In this document: positions 24,366 through 32,282 of the stretch, in pieces | How positions within the stretch are numbered: position 1 is the first letter of the stretch | How the letters are laid out: each line of letters starts with the position of its first letter | Assembly: GCA_017993835.1 (NCBI GenBank) | Contig: JAGOLX010000007.1 | Coordinates: forward strand, 82,913 to 146,912 | DNA length: 64,000 nt | Reading direction: 5' to 3' | Source of the DNA: Phycisphaerae bacterium | GTDB taxonomy: Bacteria > Planctomycetota > Phycisphaerae > Sedimentisphaerales > Anaerobacaceae | The notes under the pieces: generated by a model | Seen by the model: only the letters and a program-made list of their open reading frames with translations | Told to the model about the DNA's origin: nothing | Database searches by the model: none | Position numbers and translations under genes: made by a program

Positions 24366-25679
24366 GTGAAAGAGACGCGAATGAATCGAAGACAGTTCCT
24401 GGGCAGTGCGGCCGCGGTGGCGGCGTTCACGATCGTGCCGCGACATGTGCTGGCCGGGTCCGGGCAGACCCCGCCCAGCGAGAAACTCAATATCGCCTGC
24501 GTCGGCATCGGCGGCCAGGGCGCCAGCGACATCAACGACGTCAGCAGCGAGAACATCGTCGCTCTGTGCGATGTCGACTGGAGCAATCACACCGCGGGGA
24601 CCTTCCGGAGGTTCCCCAATGCCAGGAAGTACAAGGACTTCCGCAAGATGCTCGATGCGGAGGACAAGAACATCGACGCCGTGACGGTTGCGACGCCCGA
24701 CAACATCCACGCCGTGGCGGCCATGGCTGCGATGAAGCATGGCAAGCACGTCTATTGCGAGAAACCTCTGTGCCACGACGTGTATGAAGTCCGCCAGCTC
24801 ACGGAAGCCGCCCGCAAGTACAAAGTCGTCACGCAGATGGGCACGCAGATCCACGGCACCGCGGAAATGAAGCTGTTCGTGGAGATCGTGCATTCCGGCG
24901 TGATCGGCAAGGTCCACAAGGTGGATCTCTGGAGCGGCAAAAACTGGGGCGGCGGCGAGCGCCCGACGGACACGCCTCCTGTGCCCGAGACGCTGGACTG
25001 GGATCTGTGGCTCGGACCCGCGCCGTACCGTCCCTATCATCCGTGCTATCTGCCGGGCCAGTGGCGACGATGGCTCGATTTCGGGACGGGCACGCTGGGC
25101 GACATGGGCTGCCATATCATCGACCCCGCCTGGTGGGCGCTGGATCTAGGGCACCCGACGAGCATATCTGCCACGCCGGGACCGTTCAGCAAGGAGACAT
25201 ATCCCCAGAAGACGATCATCACCTGGGAGTTCAAGGCCAGCGGCGACAGGCCGGCGCTGACGGTGAGCTGGTACGACGGCGAGAATGCTCCGCCGCGACC
25301 GCCGCAACTGGAGTCCAATCGGAAAATGCCCGATCAGGGCGGCGTCTACTACGGCGACAAGGGCACCATCCTGTACCCGCACTGCGGCAGCCCGCGTCTG
25401 ATCCCGGAGACGGCGATGAAGGGATTCAAGGTGCCGGAGCCGACCTTCGACCGCACCGCGAACCACTACCAGGACTGGATCCGCGGCTGCAAAGGGGGCC
25501 CCAAACCCCTGTCGAACTTCGACTACGCAGGTCCGCTGACCGAAGCGATCCTGCTCGGCAACGTCGCGGCCTTCGCGGGGCAGAAGCTCGAATGGGACGG
25601 CGCGAACATGAAGGTGACGAACCTGCCCGAGGCGAACAAGTTCCTCCGTCGGACCTACCGCGAGGGCTGGAGCCTGTAG
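24366..25679 (+). CDS. Tat-exported GFO/IDH/MocA oxidoreductase 8
   Basis: The protein is 437 aa, the second shortest of the nine. The GTG at 24366 follows GAGAGG at a usable distance; an ATG at 24381 is the alternative and would start MNRRQFLG. The Tat motif is NRRQFLG, then AAFTIVPRHVLAG. CEKPLCHDV lies near residue 133 and DMGCHIIDPAWWAL near residue 246. The segment after the first motif (MGTQIHGTAEMKLFVEIVHSG) differs from the NQGH or NQGQ form of its neighbours, pointing to a different substrate. An exported TIM-barrel/DUF1080 fusion gene follows. Confidence 0.87.
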   Translation: MKETRMNRRQFLGSAAAVAAFTIVPRHVLAGSGQTPPSEKLNIACVGIGGQGASDINDVSSENIVALCDVDWSNHTAGTFRRFPNARKYKDFRKMLDAEDKNIDAVTVATPDNIHAVAAMAAMKHGKHVYCEKPLCHDVYEVRQLTEAARKYKVVTQMGTQIHGTAEMKLFVEIVHSGVIGKVHKVDLWSGKNWGGGERPTDTPPVPETLDWDLWLGPAPYRPYHPCYLPGQWRRWLDFGTGTLGDMGCHIIDPAWWALDLGHPTSISATPGPFSKETYPQKTIITWEFKASGDRPALTVSWYDGENAPPRPPQLESNRKMPDQGGVYYGDKGTILYPHCGSPRLIPETAMKGFKVPEPTFDRTANHYQDWIRGCKGGPKPLSNFDYAGPLTEAILLGNVAAFAGQKLEWDGANMKVTNLPEANKFLRRTYREGWSL

Positions 25680-25680
25680 C

Positions 25681-25719
25681 GATTGATGAAGGATGATTGA
25701 CGATTGATGATTGGTGGGT
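25681..25719. repeat. GATTGATGA-rich short repeat spacer
   Basis: GATTGATGAAGGATGATTGACGATTGATGATTGG, given in parts as GATTGATGA / GGATGATTGAC / GATTGATGATTGG, fills the gap between two genes. Similar runs occur at 24266 and 32207. Confidence 0.45.
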
Positions 25720-25747
25720 AGAAGCACAATCTCAAGGAGAAGGACAA

Positions 25748-27178
25748 ATGGATAGAAGGATGAAGTCGGGAATGATTCTGCTGCTTGCAGCGGCTTGTGT
25801 CTGTGTCGGCGCCACCGGAGCGCAGGCGAAAGAGAAATGGCGACTGGGACCCCAGGCGTACAGCTTCAACCGGTTCACCTTTGCCGAGGCGGTGGCCAAG
25901 GCGAAGCTGCTGAACCTCAAGTACATGGAGATCTATCCGGGACAGCGGATCGGCGGCGGCGTCGACGGCCAGATCAGCCACAACATGACCGCCGAGCAGA
26001 AGCAGGTGGTCAAGAAGATCCTCGCCGACGCGGGCGTCACACTGACCAACTACGGCGTCGTGGGTCTTCCGAATGACGAAGCGGAATGCCGCAAGGTGTT
26101 CGACTTCGCGAAGGAAATGGGCCTCGAGAACATTACGTCGGAGCCGCCGGAAGACGCGTTCGATCTGATCGACAAACTCTGCCAGGAGTACAAGATCGGC
26201 GTCGCGGTCCACAACCATCCGCAGCCATCGCACTACTGGAACTACGAGACCGTGCTGAAAGTCTGTGAAGGGCGCAGCAACTGGATCGGCGCCTGCGCCG
26301 ACACCGGGCACTGGACGCGGTCGAATATCGATCCGGTTGTGGCAGTCAAGGAACTCGGCAAGAGGGGACGGATTCGTAGCTTCCACTTCAAGGATCTGAA
26401 CAAGTTCGGTCGAGATGCCCATGACGTCCCTTGGGGCACCGGCGTGAGCAAGGCCGGCGAGGTGCTGGCGGAAGTGTCGCGGCAGGGATTCGAGGGGAGC
26501 TTCTCCATCGAGTACGAGCACAACTGGGACAACAGCGTGCCGGATATCAAGCTGTGTGTCGAGTGGTTCAAGAAGACCGCCGCAGTGCTGGATAACACGC
26601 CGTTCAAAGACGTATTCAAGAGGGATCTGTCCAACGGGATCATGGAGCCGAAGGGCTGGTCGTATGACGCCGACGGCGTCCTGGCTCCGGTCGCTGGCGG
26701 CCACGGCGACATCTGGACCAAAGAGCGCTACGGCAACTTCATTCTCGAGCTGGATTTCAAGGTCCCCGAGAAGGGCAACAGCGGCGTCTTCATCCGCACG
26801 GGCAATCTCCAGAACTGGATCAACACTGCCATCGAGGTGCAGATCCACGCCACCGACGACGGCACCAAGCACGGCCAGTGCGGCGCGATCTACGACTGCC
26901 TGTCGCCCTCGAAGGCCGCCCAGAAGACCCCCGGCGAGTGGAACCACTATGTCATCACCTGCCTGGACAACAAGATCTACGTGAACCTCAACGGCGAGGA
27001 CATCATCGACATGGACCTGGATCAGTGGACCGAGGCCGGCAAGAACCCCAACCCGCCGGGCACGAAGAACAAGTTCTCGACGGCCTACAAGGACATGCCG
27101 CGAGAAGGCCACCTGGGCTTCCAGTATCACGGCAACCCGGTGTGGTTCAAGAACCTCATGATTAAACCGCTTGACTAA
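25748..27178 (+). CDS. Exported TIM-barrel isomerase fused to a DUF1080 domain
   Basis: The protein is 476 aa. The start at 25748 follows AAGGAGAAGGA. A Sec signal (MILLLAAACVCVGATGAQA) ends near residue 27. Residues 30-290 are an AP_endonuc_2-type barrel with metal ligands in place: Glu in ITSEPPED, His in VAVHNHPQ, Asp/His in CADTGHW, His in FHFKDLNKF, and Glu in SIEYEHNW. Residues 298-476 are a DUF1080 sandwich (GNFILELDFKVPEKGNSGVF near residue 335, HLGFQYHGNPVWFKN near the end). Both catalytic steps proposed for 3-keto sugar breakdown are thus on one chain outside the cytoplasm. That linkage is inference; the domain assignments are strong. Confidence 0.85.
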   Translation: MDRRMKSGMILLLAAACVCVGATGAQAKEKWRLGPQAYSFNRFTFAEAVAKAKLLNLKYMEIYPGQRIGGGVDGQISHNMTAEQKQVVKKILADAGVTLTNYGVVGLPNDEAECRKVFDFAKEMGLENITSEPPEDAFDLIDKLCQEYKIGVAVHNHPQPSHYWNYETVLKVCEGRSNWIGACADTGHWTRSNIDPVVAVKELGKRGRIRSFHFKDLNKFGRDAHDVPWGTGVSKAGEVLAEVSRQGFEGSFSIEYEHNWDNSVPDIKLCVEWFKKTAAVLDNTPFKDVFKRDLSNGIMEPKGWSYDADGVLAPVAGGHGDIWTKERYGNFILELDFKVPEKGNSGVFIRTGNLQNWINTAIEVQIHATDDGTKHGQCGAIYDCLSPSKAAQKTPGEWNHYVITCLDNKIYVNLNGEDIIDMDLDQWTEAGKNPNPPGTKNKFSTAYKDMPREGHLGFQYHGNPVWFKNLMIKPLD

Positions 27179-27200
27179 TGCACGCTGTATCGAGGTATCT

Positions 27201-28604
27201 ATGATGAGCAACAGATCTCTTGCAGGCTACGGGCTGTTCTGGGTCACGGCGGTGCTGGCCTGTGGTTTCGTGACGGGGACCGCCTTCGCGGGCAACGCGT
27301 CGTCGGACGGCTGGACCGTCCTGTTCAACGGGAAGGACCTCACCGGCTGGGACGGCGACCCGCGGCTCTGGTCCGTCAAAGACGGCGTCATCCGCGGCGA
27401 GACGACCGCGGAGAAGCCGACGCAGGGCAACACGTTCCTCGTCTATCGCGGCGGGCAGTTCAACGATTTCGAACTGACTCTCAAGGCTCGCCTCCTGAGC
27501 GGCAACTCCGGCGTTCAGTATCGCAGCAAGGAATTCGACAAGTGGCGGATCGCCGGCTATCAGGCGGATATCCTCGATGACCTGAATCTGGTCGGCTTCC
27601 TCTATCATGAGGGCGGCCGAGGCTTCCTGGCCACCCTGGGCGATTTCACGATCGTCGACGGCAAGGGCGAGAAGCAGGTCATCGGCAACGTCAACGACAA
27701 GAAGGCCCTGGCCGAGGCCGGTTTCTACAGAGCGAAGGACTGGAACGAGTTCGTGATCGTCTGCCGGGGCAACCACGTCGCCCACTATCTGAACGGCTAC
27801 CAGACCATCGAGCTGATCGACAACGACCGAGCCGTGAACCCGGACGATCCGAAGGATCAGAAGGGGGCTTCGCGTACCGGCTTGCTGGCCCTGCAGCTCC
27901 ATGCGGGTCCGCCGATGGCGGTCGAGTTCAAGGACATCCGGATTCGACCGATTCCGCCTGTCCACGGTGACGCAGTGCCGATCTTCAACGGCCGGGACCT
28001 CAGCGAGTGGCAGGCCAAGGGCGACTCGGGCAAGGCCAACAAATGGACTGTCGGCAAGGCCAAGGTCTCCGCGAGCAATCCCAAGCTGCTGGAGAAGGTC
28101 GAAGGCGCAGGCGAGTTGATCAATCTGACTGGCGCCCACGGCGAGAGCCAGGACTTCTACTCGAAGGCCAAGTTCGGCGATTGCCGGATCGAGGTCGAAG
28201 TCATGGTGCCGCAAGGCTCGAACTCCGGCGTCTACGTGATGGGCGAGTACGAGGTCCAGGTTCTGGACAGCTTCGGCAAGGCCCAGATGGGCAGCGGCGA
28301 CATGGGCGCGATCTACGGCGGGTTCTCCCCGCCGGTGAACGCATCGAAGAAGCCCGGTGAGTGGCAGCAGTACGTGATCGAGTGGCGGGCCCCCCGATTC
28401 GACGCCAACGGCACCAAGACGAAGAACGCCATGTTCGTGAAGGTCGAGCTCAATGGGCAGGTCCTGCACAAGGACCTGGAGATGCCCGGCCCGACCCCCG
28501 GCGGCGTGACCGGCAAAGAAGCTCCCACGGGACCTTTGATGTTCCAGGGCAACCACGGCCCGGTCGCGTATCGCAATATCGTCGTGACGCCTCTGGTGAA
28601 ATGA
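27201..28604 (+). CDS. Exported protein with two tandem DUF1080 domains
   Basis: The protein is 467 aa from the ATG at 27201, with GAGGT five bases upstream. The signal peptide covers residues 1-31. DUF1080 domain 1 is at residues 34-255 (TVLFNGKDLTGWDGDPRLW, LLSGNSGVQYRSKEF, HLNG-type strand AHYLNGYQTIE). Domain 2 is at residues 258-467 (VPIFNGRDLSEWQAKG, GSNSGVYVMGEYEVQVLDS, LMFQGNHGPVAYRNI). Domain 2 resembles the DUF1080 part of the gene at 15445, so the domains have different origins. The expected activity is cleavage of 3-keto-glycosides; two domains may allow two linkages. It ends the first transcription block before a new promoter. Confidence 0.85.
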   Translation: MMSNRSLAGYGLFWVTAVLACGFVTGTAFAGNASSDGWTVLFNGKDLTGWDGDPRLWSVKDGVIRGETTAEKPTQGNTFLVYRGGQFNDFELTLKARLLSGNSGVQYRSKEFDKWRIAGYQADILDDLNLVGFLYHEGGRGFLATLGDFTIVDGKGEKQVIGNVNDKKALAEAGFYRAKDWNEFVIVCRGNHVAHYLNGYQTIELIDNDRAVNPDDPKDQKGASRTGLLALQLHAGPPMAVEFKDIRIRPIPPVHGDAVPIFNGRDLSEWQAKGDSGKANKWTVGKAKVSASNPKLLEKVEGAGELINLTGAHGESQDFYSKAKFGDCRIEVEVMVPQGSNSGVYVMGEYEVQVLDSFGKAQMGSGDMGAIYGGFSPPVNASKKPGEWQQYVIEWRAPRFDANGTKTKNAMFVKVELNGQVLHKDLEMPGPTPGGVTGKEAPTGPLMFQGNHGPVAYRNIVVTPLVK

Positions 28605-28681
28605 CGCCCCCGTGCGGGGCGTGTGACTGTATGGACGTGTCTGTTGTTATCGGACGGAACGAAAAAAGCCGCCGACTTTTC

Positions 28682-28710
28682 TTGACAGCGGTTTTCGTCA
28701 CCTCCATAAT
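28682..28710 (+). promoter_or_regulatory. Near-consensus sigma70-type promoter
   Basis: TTGACA (28682-28687), a 17-base spacer and CATAAT (28705-28710): 11 of 12 consensus bases. It should drive oxidoreductase 9 and the cytochromes from about 28717. Confidence 0.75.
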
Positions 28711-28730
28711 AACCGGCTAAACTAGGAACT

Positions 28731-28782
28731 GGAGTTCTGTAAAATAGGCGATTAGGCCTAATCCTCCATTTTGCAGGACTCC
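28731..28782. promoter_or_regulatory. 52-base imperfect inverted repeat in the leader of oxidoreductase 9
   Basis: Arms 28731-28756 and 28757-28782 match at 21 of 26 positions and meet without a loop at the perfect core GATTAGGCCTAATC. Lying 15-65 bases downstream of the predicted transcription start, it could be a repressor site on DNA or an attenuating stem in RNA. Confidence 0.6.
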
Positions 28783-28799
28783 GGTCAGACACATGGTTC

Positions 28800-28815
28800 T
28801 GAACTGCACAGTTCA
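28800..28815. promoter_or_regulatory. TGAACTG-CA-CAGTTCA operator-like dyad
   Basis: A 7-base inverted repeat with a 2-base spacer sits 25 bases before the start of oxidoreductase 9, within the transcribed leader. This is the size of a typical helix-turn-helix dimer site. No regulator gene is close by. Confidence 0.45.
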
Positions 28816-28839
28816 ATTTTTGGAGCAAGTAGAGGTACA

Positions 28840-30195
28840 ATGAGCGAGTCGAAAGCACAATCGGGCATCGATAGACGCAGTTTCCTGCGTTCCACCGCAG
28901 CAGTCGGCGCCGGTCTGGCCTTTGCCCCGCGGATGTTCGCGGCGGCCACTGGCGGCGAGAAGGACATCAACGTCGCCCTGCTCGGCGCCGGCGCTGAGGG
29001 GCAGATCCTCATGGAAGCCTGCCTCAAGATCCCCAACGTCAAGTTCAAGGCCGTCTGCGACATCTGGGAGAGCTATAACCAGAAGCGCGTGGCCAACCTG
29101 CTGCGCCGGTATCAGCACGAGTGCAGCACCTATGTCGATTACAAGGAAATGCTCGACAAGGAGAAGGGCAAGATCGACGCGGTCATCATTGCAACGCCGG
29201 ACTTCTGGCACGCCGAGCACGCGATTGCCTGTATGGAAGCCGGGCTCGACGTGTATTGCGAGAAGGAGATGTCCAACGACCTGGGCAAGGCCAGGCAAAT
29301 GGTCGAAGCCCAGAAGAAGACGGGCAAGCTCCTGCAGATCGGCCACCAGCGGCGCAGCAATCCGCGGTACCTGCACTGCTACAACAAGGTCCTGAAGGAG
29401 GCCAAGATGCTCGGCCGGATCACCACGGTCAACGGACAGTGGAACCGCGGGGTCCAGGAGCCTTTGTCCTCCCCTCCGAAGTACGCGATCGACGAAGCGA
29501 CCCTGACCAAGTACGGCTTCAGCTCGATGGAGCAGTTCCGGAACTGGCGGTGGTATAAGAAACTGGGCGGCGGTCCCATCGTGGATCTCGGCTCGCACCA
29601 GATCGACATCTACTCCTGGTTCCTCAATGCACTACCGAAGGGCGTCATCGCCAGCGGCGGCACGGACTACTACGACAAGAACACCCACGAGTGGTACGAC
29701 ACGGTCATGTCCATCTTTGATTTCGAGACGAAGGAAGGCGTCGTCCGAGCGTACTACCAGGTGCTGACGACCAACAGCAACCAGGGGTACTTCGAGACAT
29801 TCATGGGCGACCAGGGCTCGCTGGTGATTTCGGAATCCGCGTCGCGTGGTTCGGTCTACCGCGAGCAGAGCGCCCAGGTTGAGTGGGACAAGTGGGTCAA
29901 GCTCGGCTTCGTGAACGAGCCCAAGAAGGAAGAGAAGAAGGCGGACGCGACGACCGCGGCCCTGGATGTCCGCGAAACGCTCGCGCCTCCGGCCTACGAG
30001 ATTCCGGTGAAGATGGACGGCATCCCCTACCATCTGCCGCACTTGGCGAACTTCTTCAATGCCATGAGAGGCAAAGAGAAGCTCAACTGCCCGGCCGAGG
30101 TCGGATACGAGACCGCCGTCATGGTGCTCAAGGTCAACGAGGCCGTCGAGGCCGCCAAGAGGCTCGAGTTCAAGCCCGACGAATTCAAGGTCTAA
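28840..30195 (+). CDS. Tat-exported GFO/IDH/MocA oxidoreductase 9 (EKE variant)
   Basis: The protein is 451 aa from the ATG at 28840 (AGAGGT just upstream). The Tat motif is IDRRSFLR (R12-R13). It is the outlier of the family here: the catalytic segment is YCEKEMSN near residue 142 (Glu in place of Pro after the Lys), the active-site segment is DLGSHQIDIYSW near residue 249, and there is a charged insert PKKEEKKADATT near residue 367. It has its own promoter and operator-like sites and is followed by the cytochrome pair, so it may be the member that passes electrons onward. That role is inference from position. Confidence 0.85.
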   Translation: MSESKAQSGIDRRSFLRSTAAVGAGLAFAPRMFAAATGGEKDINVALLGAGAEGQILMEACLKIPNVKFKAVCDIWESYNQKRVANLLRRYQHECSTYVDYKEMLDKEKGKIDAVIIATPDFWHAEHAIACMEAGLDVYCEKEMSNDLGKARQMVEAQKKTGKLLQIGHQRRSNPRYLHCYNKVLKEAKMLGRITTVNGQWNRGVQEPLSSPPKYAIDEATLTKYGFSSMEQFRNWRWYKKLGGGPIVDLGSHQIDIYSWFLNALPKGVIASGGTDYYDKNTHEWYDTVMSIFDFETKEGVVRAYYQVLTTNSNQGYFETFMGDQGSLVISESASRGSVYREQSAQVEWDKWVKLGFVNEPKKEEKKADATTAALDVRETLAPPAYEIPVKMDGIPYHLPHLANFFNAMRGKEKLNCPAEVGYETAVMVLKVNEAVEAAKRLEFKPDEFKV

Positions 30196-30277
30196 GACCG
30201 GTCTTGTCGGCGCCTCTTTGCATCGGAAGTCAGTTCCCGGCCCAACGCCGGGAGAGTAGAAAGGAACTGATACAGCC

Positions 30278-32197
30278 TTGAAACGAAGACTGATTGCAGC
30301 GCTTATCGTGTCGTTGGTGCTGTCGGCGAGTCTCCTTGCCGCCGAGGAAGCTGCGAAGCTCCTCGGGGATGAGAGCGACGGGAGCCGGGCGCATCCGATT
30401 CACCGGATTCCGCTGTTCTCCGAGAGTGAGAAAGGCGAGAAAGGCCCGCAGATCGATCCGAACGATCCGCTGGCGATGCCGTTCTCGACTCGGTTCACCT
30501 GCGGGGAGTGTCACACCTACGGGGCGATCAGCAAGGGCTGGCATTTCAGCTCGCTGGACAGCAACGTCCCCGCCGGCCGTCCGGGCGAGCCGTGGTTGTA
30601 CTTCAATTCGAAGCTGGGCATTCAACTGCCGTTGTCCTATCGGGCCTGGCCGGGCGCGTACCGTCCGGAGCAGTTCGGGCTGTCCCTTGCGGAGTTCACC
30701 AAGATCTTCGCGAGGCACATGCCGGGCGGCGGTCCCGGAGAGGCCACTCCGTCGGATGCCGAGGCGCGCGCCAACCAATACGTCACGGGAAAACTGGAGG
30801 CCAACTGCCTGGCGTGCCACAATGCGCACCCGGGCCAGGACCAGGGCGGCGCCGACGGCTACGCCATCCAGGTGAGCAAGACGAACTTCCGCTGGGCGGC
30901 TGCTGCTTCCTGCGAGTTTGCGGATGTCAGCGGTTCGGTGACGGACGCGGGTCCGACGTACGATCCCTTCATGCCCGATGAGACCGAAGAGAAGGCGCCT
31001 CGCACGTCGTATGACAAGAAGGCGTTCGACGCTAAGGGCAACGTCTTCATGGAGATCGTGCGAGAGGCGCCGAAGCAGCGGTGCTACTTCTGCCACAGCG
31101 ATCTGTTCTGCGGGGAGAACGACGAGAAGACCGAGAAGTGGTGTGCCGACGAGGACATCCACATGACCGCCGGGCTCACCTGCGTGGACTGCCATCGCAA
31201 CGGCTTGGATCACAACATCGTCCGAGGCTATGAGGGCGAAACGGCCGATTCCGCCAATCCGATGGCTGCGACGACCTCCTGTCGCGGCTGCCATCTGGGC
31301 GACGAGAACGGCAACCGGGAAACCGGGGGGCGGCTGGGAGCGCCGGTGCCTTTGCACAAGGGCATCCCGACCGTTCACTTCGAGCGGCTGACCTGCACGG
31401 CGTGTCATTCCGGTCCCTGGCCGACCGACAAGCCCGTGCTGGCCAAGACGTCGCGGGCGCACCGCCTGGGAACGATCAACGTGCCCAAGGAGCCGCGTGT
31501 CCTGCCGCACGTCTGGGCGCCGGTATTCGTCAAGGAAGCTGTGGCCGACCCCAACAGCACAGCCAAGATCGGTCCGCACAAGCTCGTCTGGCCTTCCTTC
31601 TGGGGCACGGTGGACGCGAACGACGTTGTCAAACCCGTCGAGCTGGCCGTGGTCACCGACGTGGTCGGCGCGGCGCTGAAGGATCTCCCTGTTGCTGCTA
31701 CAGGCGACTGGAGCGAGCTGAAAGAAGAGCAGATCGGCCAGGTGCTGAAGGCCCTGGGCGAATCGGGCCAGCAGAAGCCCGTCTACATCACCGGCGGCAT
31801 GTTGTTCGAGCTGGACGACGCGGGCGCTGTGACGAGTCGGGCGGATCATCCGGCTGCGGCGCCCTATGCTTGGGCAATGGCCCACAACGTCCGGCCTGCG
31901 GCGCAGTCGCTGGGCGTCGGCAAGTGTACGGTCTGCCACTCGACGAACTCCGCGTTCTTCTTCGGCCAGGTGGCGGTCGATTCGCCCGTCGCTTCGGTGA
32001 GCAGTCTGACGAAGACACAGTATGAATTCCAGAAGGCGTCGCACGCCCGGACGTGGTTCTTCGCCTTCTCCTTCCTCTTCCGCCCGTGGTTCAAGGTCGT
32101 GGCGATTGGCGCGACCGCCGTGATTGGCATCATCCTGCTGCTGTACGGGCTCAAGGCGCTGGGTGCGGTTGCCAAGGTATTGTCCGAGCAAGAATGA
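30278..32197 (+). CDS. Membrane-anchored seven-haem cytochrome c
   Basis: The protein is 639 aa from a TTG at 30278, with AAAGGA upstream. It has a Sec signal peptide (residues 1-21). Seven CxxCH haem sites are present: CGECH (~75), CLACH (~178), CYFCH (~269), CVDCH (~303), CRGCH (~335), CTACH (~373) and CTVCH (~551). One transmembrane helix near the C-terminus (VVAIGATAVIGIILLLYG) anchors the periplasmic haem domain. Such proteins carry electrons between the quinone pool and outside partners. With the cytochrome b gene next door it probably forms a two-subunit complex. I do not recognise a specific catalytic family such as nitrite or tetrathionate reductase. Confidence 0.82.
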   Translation: MKRRLIAALIVSLVLSASLLAAEEAAKLLGDESDGSRAHPIHRIPLFSESEKGEKGPQIDPNDPLAMPFSTRFTCGECHTYGAISKGWHFSSLDSNVPAGRPGEPWLYFNSKLGIQLPLSYRAWPGAYRPEQFGLSLAEFTKIFARHMPGGGPGEATPSDAEARANQYVTGKLEANCLACHNAHPGQDQGGADGYAIQVSKTNFRWAAAASCEFADVSGSVTDAGPTYDPFMPDETEEKAPRTSYDKKAFDAKGNVFMEIVREAPKQRCYFCHSDLFCGENDEKTEKWCADEDIHMTAGLTCVDCHRNGLDHNIVRGYEGETADSANPMAATTSCRGCHLGDENGNRETGGRLGAPVPLHKGIPTVHFERLTCTACHSGPWPTDKPVLAKTSRAHRLGTINVPKEPRVLPHVWAPVFVKEAVADPNSTAKIGPHKLVWPSFWGTVDANDVVKPVELAVVTDVVGAALKDLPVAATGDWSELKEEQIGQVLKALGESGQQKPVYITGGMLFELDDAGAVTSRADHPAAAPYAWAMAHNVRPAAQSLGVGKCTVCHSTNSAFFFGQVAVDSPVASVSSLTKTQYEFQKASHARTWFFAFSFLFRPWFKVVAIGATAVIGIILLLYGLKALGAVAKVLSEQE

Positions 32198-32206
32198 ACA
32201 CATTGA

Positions 32207-32262
32207 TGATTGATAGAGGATGATGGATGATTGTCAATCATCCATCGGCAATCATCCATAAT
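32207..32262. repeat. GATTGATAGAGGATGATGG-type spacer with perfect palindrome
   Basis: GATGGATGATTG (32222-32233) and CAATCATCCATC (32235-32246) form a 12-bp perfect palindrome with a single-base centre, flanked by further GATTGA and AATCATCCAT copies. It belongs with the spacers at 24266 and 25681 and lies between the two cytochrome genes. Confidence 0.5.
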
Positions 32263-32282
32263 CCATTGAATGGGTAATCGGG

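Noticed and set aside
27171-27200. Upstream TTG start for the tandem DUF1080 gene
   Set aside because: The ATG at 27201 has GAGGT at good spacing and gives a clean signal peptide; the TTG would overlap the previous gene without a ribosome site.
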